Below, piece after piece: positions 23,590 through 27,480 of a stretch of DNA of 27,480 bases. The notes under the pieces are model-generated. The model saw nothing but the letters and a program-made list of their open reading frames with translations, did no database searches and had not been told where the DNA came from. The DNA comes from Glomus cerebriforme (taxonomy: Eukaryota; Glomeromycota; Glomeromycetes; Glomerales; Glomeraceae), in the NCBI GenBank assembly GCA_003550305.1, contig QKYT01000022.1:347332-374811 (forward strand). Direction: 5' to 3'. How positions within the stretch are numbered: the stretch's first letter is position 1; each line of letters opens with the position of its first letter. The translations under genes were made by a program, and so were the position numbers.

Positions 23590-23951
23590 ATTTCATGCTA
23601 GTTTAAAAACCCAACGAGTTGAAAGAAGATTCAGATGAACTGGGCAAAGAGCATTTCTATTGATAGGGAGATACAGGAGAACTGGTTAAAGGATTTATTT
23701 TTGGTACTAGCACTGGGATATGGAGAAGAATCAGAGCATATCTTATCTAAGGAGACTCGACAACGTGACCTCACTCTGAGAATCTATATTACATAAGTAT
23801 GATAAGTTGGGTATTTCTGTTTCTTATAGAAATGTAAAGGCTTATCTCTACATAGTTACTTTTATTAATATTTGTATGGTAATATAAAAACTTACTTAAA
23901 TTTGATTAATAAAACAATTGCTTAGTCAGCTTGCCTTTAAAAAAAAAAAAT
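23590..23951 (+). other. Possible retroposed transcript with small ORF, AATAAA and A-run
   Basis: This tract is richer in G and C than its flanks. It holds a 53-codon frame (23635-23796) starting MNWAKSISIDREIQENWLKD and including LGYGEESEHIL and KETRQRDLTLRIYIT. About 110 bp after its stop is AATAAA at 23908-23913, and 26 bp later a run of about 12 A starts at 23939. AATAAA followed at the right distance by a genomic A-run is how a reverse-transcribed mRNA inserted back into DNA would look. No family is recognised for the peptide. A live last exon with a chance A-run is the alternative. Confidence 0.35.
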
Positions 23952-25200
23952 ATAAGTATAGTAATAAAATATCAGAAATATAATATTCTCATATTTATTA
24001 TCTATTTAAAAAACTTCTTAAATATAATTCAAAATACTTTTTTAAGAATGGATTTATTTAAATAACTGAAAAATCATATAAAAATAGGAAATTTAAAGCT
24101 GAAAAACATTCATTTTATATTTATTATATTGTATGTGACTTTTTAGTAATTATCTGTGAAAATATTATCAAATGTGCAAATAATTACCCGAATAAATATA
24201 TTATTAAAGTAGCTAAAAGGCTTATCATATCTTTTAATTCTATATAAAAGAATATGAAAAAAGGAAAAGAATATCATTGCTTAATTTTAATGAGATTGAT
24301 GAGATTTATAATAATTATTACACTTGATATATTATACTAATTGGTAATTATTATCATATCACTCCATTTAAATTTAAGAAAAGGATTGCATATTGTATAA
24401 TTAATAGTATAATAATTATTCAACAGGCTTGGCAAAATTATAAAATCTTAGGAGAAACTTGGGTTCCTTAATATGCAGTAACTGCATGTTAACTATTAGG
24501 TAACAATTAAACTACTACTAGGTTTAGTAGTAACTATATAGTCAATATGCAATTATTTTGCAATTATTGTATATTAAGAAAATTATGTTTCTGTAAAGAT
24601 GGAACCTGAGGCATAGGTAAAATAAGTTTGAAAATTGAAATATAGTGAAAAATGATGGTACTTCTAATGAGAAGAAGTTTTTAGATATAACTTCTTGTGA
24701 ATTGTAATATAAAAGTTCTAAATAATTGTTATGTATGGTATTTTGATCAAACAATTTAAGCTAAAGATGTATCTGTATATTATTAGATATGATATAATAA
24801 GTAATACTTTCACAAATTATTTGTATAATTGCATTTGTATAACAAAATAATTTTTTTGATAAATATTAGTATTTAAATTATAATTGTATATTAATTGATT
24901 ACAAATTTCTAAGAGTAAATTTAAATCAATATTTTCTAAAGTACTATATAAATACTCAGTTTAAAAAAAATGTGTCAGATTGAAATATTATTAGATTTCT
25001 GAATACATATAAGCTGAAATTATTCCAACAAATAATAGAATGCTATCTGACTTCTCTTAAGAGTATTATTAAGACTGAGTCAATATCACCAGCAAAATTT
25101 TTAAGGTGCAAAACTGTGTAGTTTTGCAATATAAAAATTTGCGCAATTCTGCAGTTAAACATTTTATACATATCATTTTTCAGTTGTATAATGTAATTTA
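23952..25200. other. AT-rich DNA, nothing recognised
   Basis: No gene, RNA or element end was recognised. Small hairpins are present: ATGCAGT-A-ACTGCAT at about 24473-24487 and GCAAAACT-GTGT-AGTTTTGC at about 25108-25127. Two minus-strand AATAAA words just beyond this stretch (25204-25218) could serve the micro-exon locus. Confidence 0.4.
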
Positions 25201-25388
25201 TGCTTTATTAATTTTATTAATTATAATCAAATATATTTACAAATTAAAAATTAATTTACATGATATTATTAAATACAAAAAAAAATTAAGTTCCTATTCT
25301 TTGATTTTTTCTTTACATATTATTAATGGTTTAGACAACTATTAAATATCTGGCAAAATTTATAAACAAAAAATTCAAAGTTTCACAA

Positions 25389-27433
25389 TTAAAAGTTGTG
25401 AAATATACTTAATTCCAGCATATTCAGATATCCAATATTTTGGTATTTCTGATTTTCAAAACCCAAACCTCATAAAAAAAAGAAATGTTAGTAAAATATC
25501 ATTTAAAAAATTAAAAAAAAAAAATAAAATATTTTGACATTTTAGTACCTTCAAAATCCTTAATATTCTCACCTGAATCTATAAAGAAAGAAAATGAAAT
25601 GCTAGTTATTAACATTTCATATTAAACAATAAAAAAAAAAATTTTTGAAGGTATTTATTTACCTTTAAAATTCTGCAATACTCACATTTGTAACTTACAA
25701 AAAAAAACAAATATTAGTAAAAAGAAATTAAAGATATTTTCATTGAAATCCCATATATTCACATCTAAAAGAAAAGAAATAATAAATATTAGTTATTAAC
25801 ATTTGTTAAAAAAGAAATTAAAAAAAAATTCAAAGGTATTATACTATCAAAATCCTATAACCCACCTGGAAAAATCTACAAAAAAAAATAATGAAACATT
25901 AGTTAGTAACATTTTATTAAAAACAAAAAATAAAAATAAAAAATTTTTTGATGTAATATTATGTGTGAAATCTACAAAAAAAAGTGAAGTGTTAGTTGAT
26001 GTTTCATAACAAATCTTTAAAAGTACTATTTATCTTTAAAAAAATCACAAAAAATACCAAAATATAAAAAAAGAAACTAACAAAATGTTAGTAAAAAGTT
26101 TCACTAAGTAAAACAAAAAAAAAATATATTTTTTTTGAAGTTAACTTTTGAAATTCATAATTACCAATACTCAGAAACCTACAAAGAAAAAAATTAAAAT
26201 ATTAGTTTAATGTTTTATTGAAAAAATAATAAAAAAATATTTTTGAAGGTATTTATTTATCTTTGAAGTTCCCTTATCTCATGTCAAAAGAAATCTATAA
26301 AGAAAGAAAAATAAATATTAGTTATTAATATTTTATTAAATACAATAAAAGAAAATTTTGAAACTTACTTTTAAAATCCTGTATATTCATGTTGCAAAAC
26401 CTAAAAAGAATATTGAAATCCTGAATTACTTAATTTCAAACCTTACAAAATAAAAATAAATAAAATATTAGAAACAATTGTTAAAAAAAACCTTTAAAAA
26501 TGTAGGTAAATTTACCTTCAAAATTCTAGAAATCCACTTTTACAAAAAAAAACAGAATGTTAGTTATTAATATTTTGTTAAAAAAAATAATAATAAAATT
26601 TGAAGGTATACTTTCAAAGTATTGCCTAGAAGAACTTATAAAAGAAAAAGAAAGAAATATTAGTAAAATATTTCATTAAAAAAAATAAAGTAAATAACCT
26701 TAATAAACCTTCAATTTTAAAATTCAAGAAGTCAAATCTAAAGTTAAAATCCTACAAAAAAAAAGAAATATTACATTAGTACCATTTTTGTTAATAAAAA
26801 AAAATTATATCTCCTCTGATATAAACTTTTAAAGTTCAGATTGAATCTAAAACTGAAGTCTTACAAAAAAGAAAGAAACGTTATATTAGTAACATTTCTT
26901 TAATAAAAAAATCTATATCTATCTTTTTTTAATATAAACCTTCAAAATTCAGGTTGAATCCTAAAGCTGAAATTCTAATCTTAGTCAAATTTGAACCTAC
27001 AAGAAAAAAAAGAACGTTACTAATGTAACATTTCTTTTAATACCCCTTTTCCTTCATTATAAACCTATTTTAAAGTTCCATATCTAAAGATCCAAACTTA
27101 CAAAAGAAAGAATATTAGCTAACATTATTAAATTAAAAAAAAAATAAAATTTCAAAGAATTACCTTCAAAAAGAAAGTCCTTTGGTTTCCTAAACCTAAA
27201 GAAATAAAAAGTACATTAGTAAATGTTCATAAATAAAAAAAATAATAAAAATTTATTTTAAAGTTATTACCTTTAAAATGAAAGTTTAGAGCCATATTTT
27301 GGTTTCCTAGAACCTAAAGAAAAACAAAAAAAATATTAGTAAACATTCATTTAATAAAAAAAAAAACAAAAAAAAATTTTTGAAGTTTTATCTTTGAAAT
27401 GGGAGTCCGGAGCTGTACTTCAGTTTTCTGGAA
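25389..27433 (-). CDS. Candidate micro-exon gene, 3' part (5' end beyond the window)
   Basis: Inferred exons in transcript order: 27392-27433, 27271-27313, 27164-27195, 27065-27096, 26940-26996, 26827-26859, 26709-26751, 26612-26634, 26516-26536, 26369-26400, 26261-26294, 26146-26178, two unclear units (about 26035 and 25971), 25845-25875, about 25741-25764, 25663-25693, 25549-25578, and a terminal exon from 25468. Most introns are 67-84 nt. Thirteen of eighteen donors keep GT; acceptors are mostly TAG or AAG after a T-rich tract, with CTAAY branch words (ten are TACTAAY). Frames stay open across some junctions: exons 2-3 read into GLGNQRTFFLK, exons 5-6 share LNF(E/K), and the last two give SGENIKDFEGLGFENQKYQN before a TAA at 25389. 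The exons at 27065 and 26261 contain stops in all frames, so the locus is either decayed or skips them. No domain is recognised. Confidence 0.4.
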
Positions 27434-27480
27434 CTTAAAAAATAAAAAGTATGTTAGTAAATGTTTATTTAATAAAAAAA
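25460..27480 (-). repeat. Tandem array of about 19 exon-intron units, about 109 bp each
   Basis: The plus-strand anchor (A/G)TTAGT recurs near 25487, 25599, 25712, 25789, 25898, 25991, 26088, 26202, 26318, 26468, 26559, 26659, 26775, 26886, 27017 (variant), 27114, 27215, 27334 and 27453, and the array runs off the window. Between anchors each unit repeats A-rich runs, a GAAGGTA...TACCTT block and a variable 21-60 bp segment. Units are diverged, so the array is old. Read on the minus strand, every conserved block coincides with a splicing signal, which is why the array is also listed as a candidate gene. Confidence 0.85.

Noticed and set aside
24542..25345. Two ORFs (24542-24754 minus, 25106-25345 plus)
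   Set aside because: They are composed of Ile/Leu/Tyr/Asn/Lys as expected from random AT-rich DNA. No motif, splice context or repeat relation was seen.
25803..26009. Plus-strand Lys/Asn-rich 68-aa open frame
   Set aside because: It is the A-rich reading of the intronic tracts of the minus-strand array, is not repeated in phase from unit to unit, and has no recognisable motif.
25460..27480. CRISPR-like look of the array (regular repeats with about 30-40 bp variable parts)
   Set aside because: Repeats are strongly diverged, spacing is irregular, the genome is eukaryotic, and the conserved blocks coincide with splicing signals.

Overview
The window looks like nuclear DNA from an arbuscular mycorrhizal fungus (Glomeromycotina, Rhizophagus-like). 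It is very AT-rich, genes carry many short (about 60-155 bp) GT-AG introns with TACTAAY-like branch sites, intergenic DNA is full of decayed TA-target DNA transposons, and the transposase relics resemble families I associate with Rhizophagus. No tRNA, rRNA, CRISPR or bacterial-type feature was seen. The species call is an inference.

Layout. 1-3.2 kb: transposon graveyard, with a pogo/Tigger C-terminal fragment and its terminal repeat, then a Tc1/mariner-type element with inverted ends and a truncated, stop-riddled transposase. 3.8-15.4 kb: a compact island of four intact housekeeping-type genes: a TLDc-domain protein (+), a xylulokinase (-), an EGF-bearing ABCG half-transporter resembling yeast Adp1 (+), and an FYRN/FYRC nuclear protein resembling TBRG1 (-). 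The kinase and the transporter are divergent and share a 287-bp promoter region. All splice junctions could be resolved from the sequence and the four reconstructed frames stay open (376, 543, 1043 and 362 aa). 15.4-18.5 kb: no recognisable gene, apart from the FYR promoter with a palindromic TGACGTCA. 18.5-21.0 kb: a complete but dead IS630/Tc1-type element with 25-bp terminal repeats and TA target duplication. 21.1-24.0 kb: a Harbinger/Tourist-like small element, an Asn-rich decayed ORF, a 424-bp fold-back element and a tract that looks like a retroposed, polyadenylated transcript. 24.0-25.2 kb: nothing recognised.

The most unusual part is 25.4 kb to the right edge. On the minus strand it is a tandem array of about 19 units averaging about 109 bp. 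Each unit has the anatomy of one tiny exon (21-60 nt, mostly 30-43) plus one intron (67-84 nt) with a conserved 5' splice site, TACTAAY-like branch site, pyrimidine tract and TAG/AAG acceptor. It reads as a micro-exon gene, or the partly decayed remains of one, built by repeated exon-intron duplication. Its 5' end lies beyond the window. Several 5' splice sites sit inside conserved hairpins, which would suit regulated exon skipping.

The genes do not form one pathway. The contrast between a gene island and repeat-rich flanks carrying a fast-evolving repeat-exon locus is the main architectural message.
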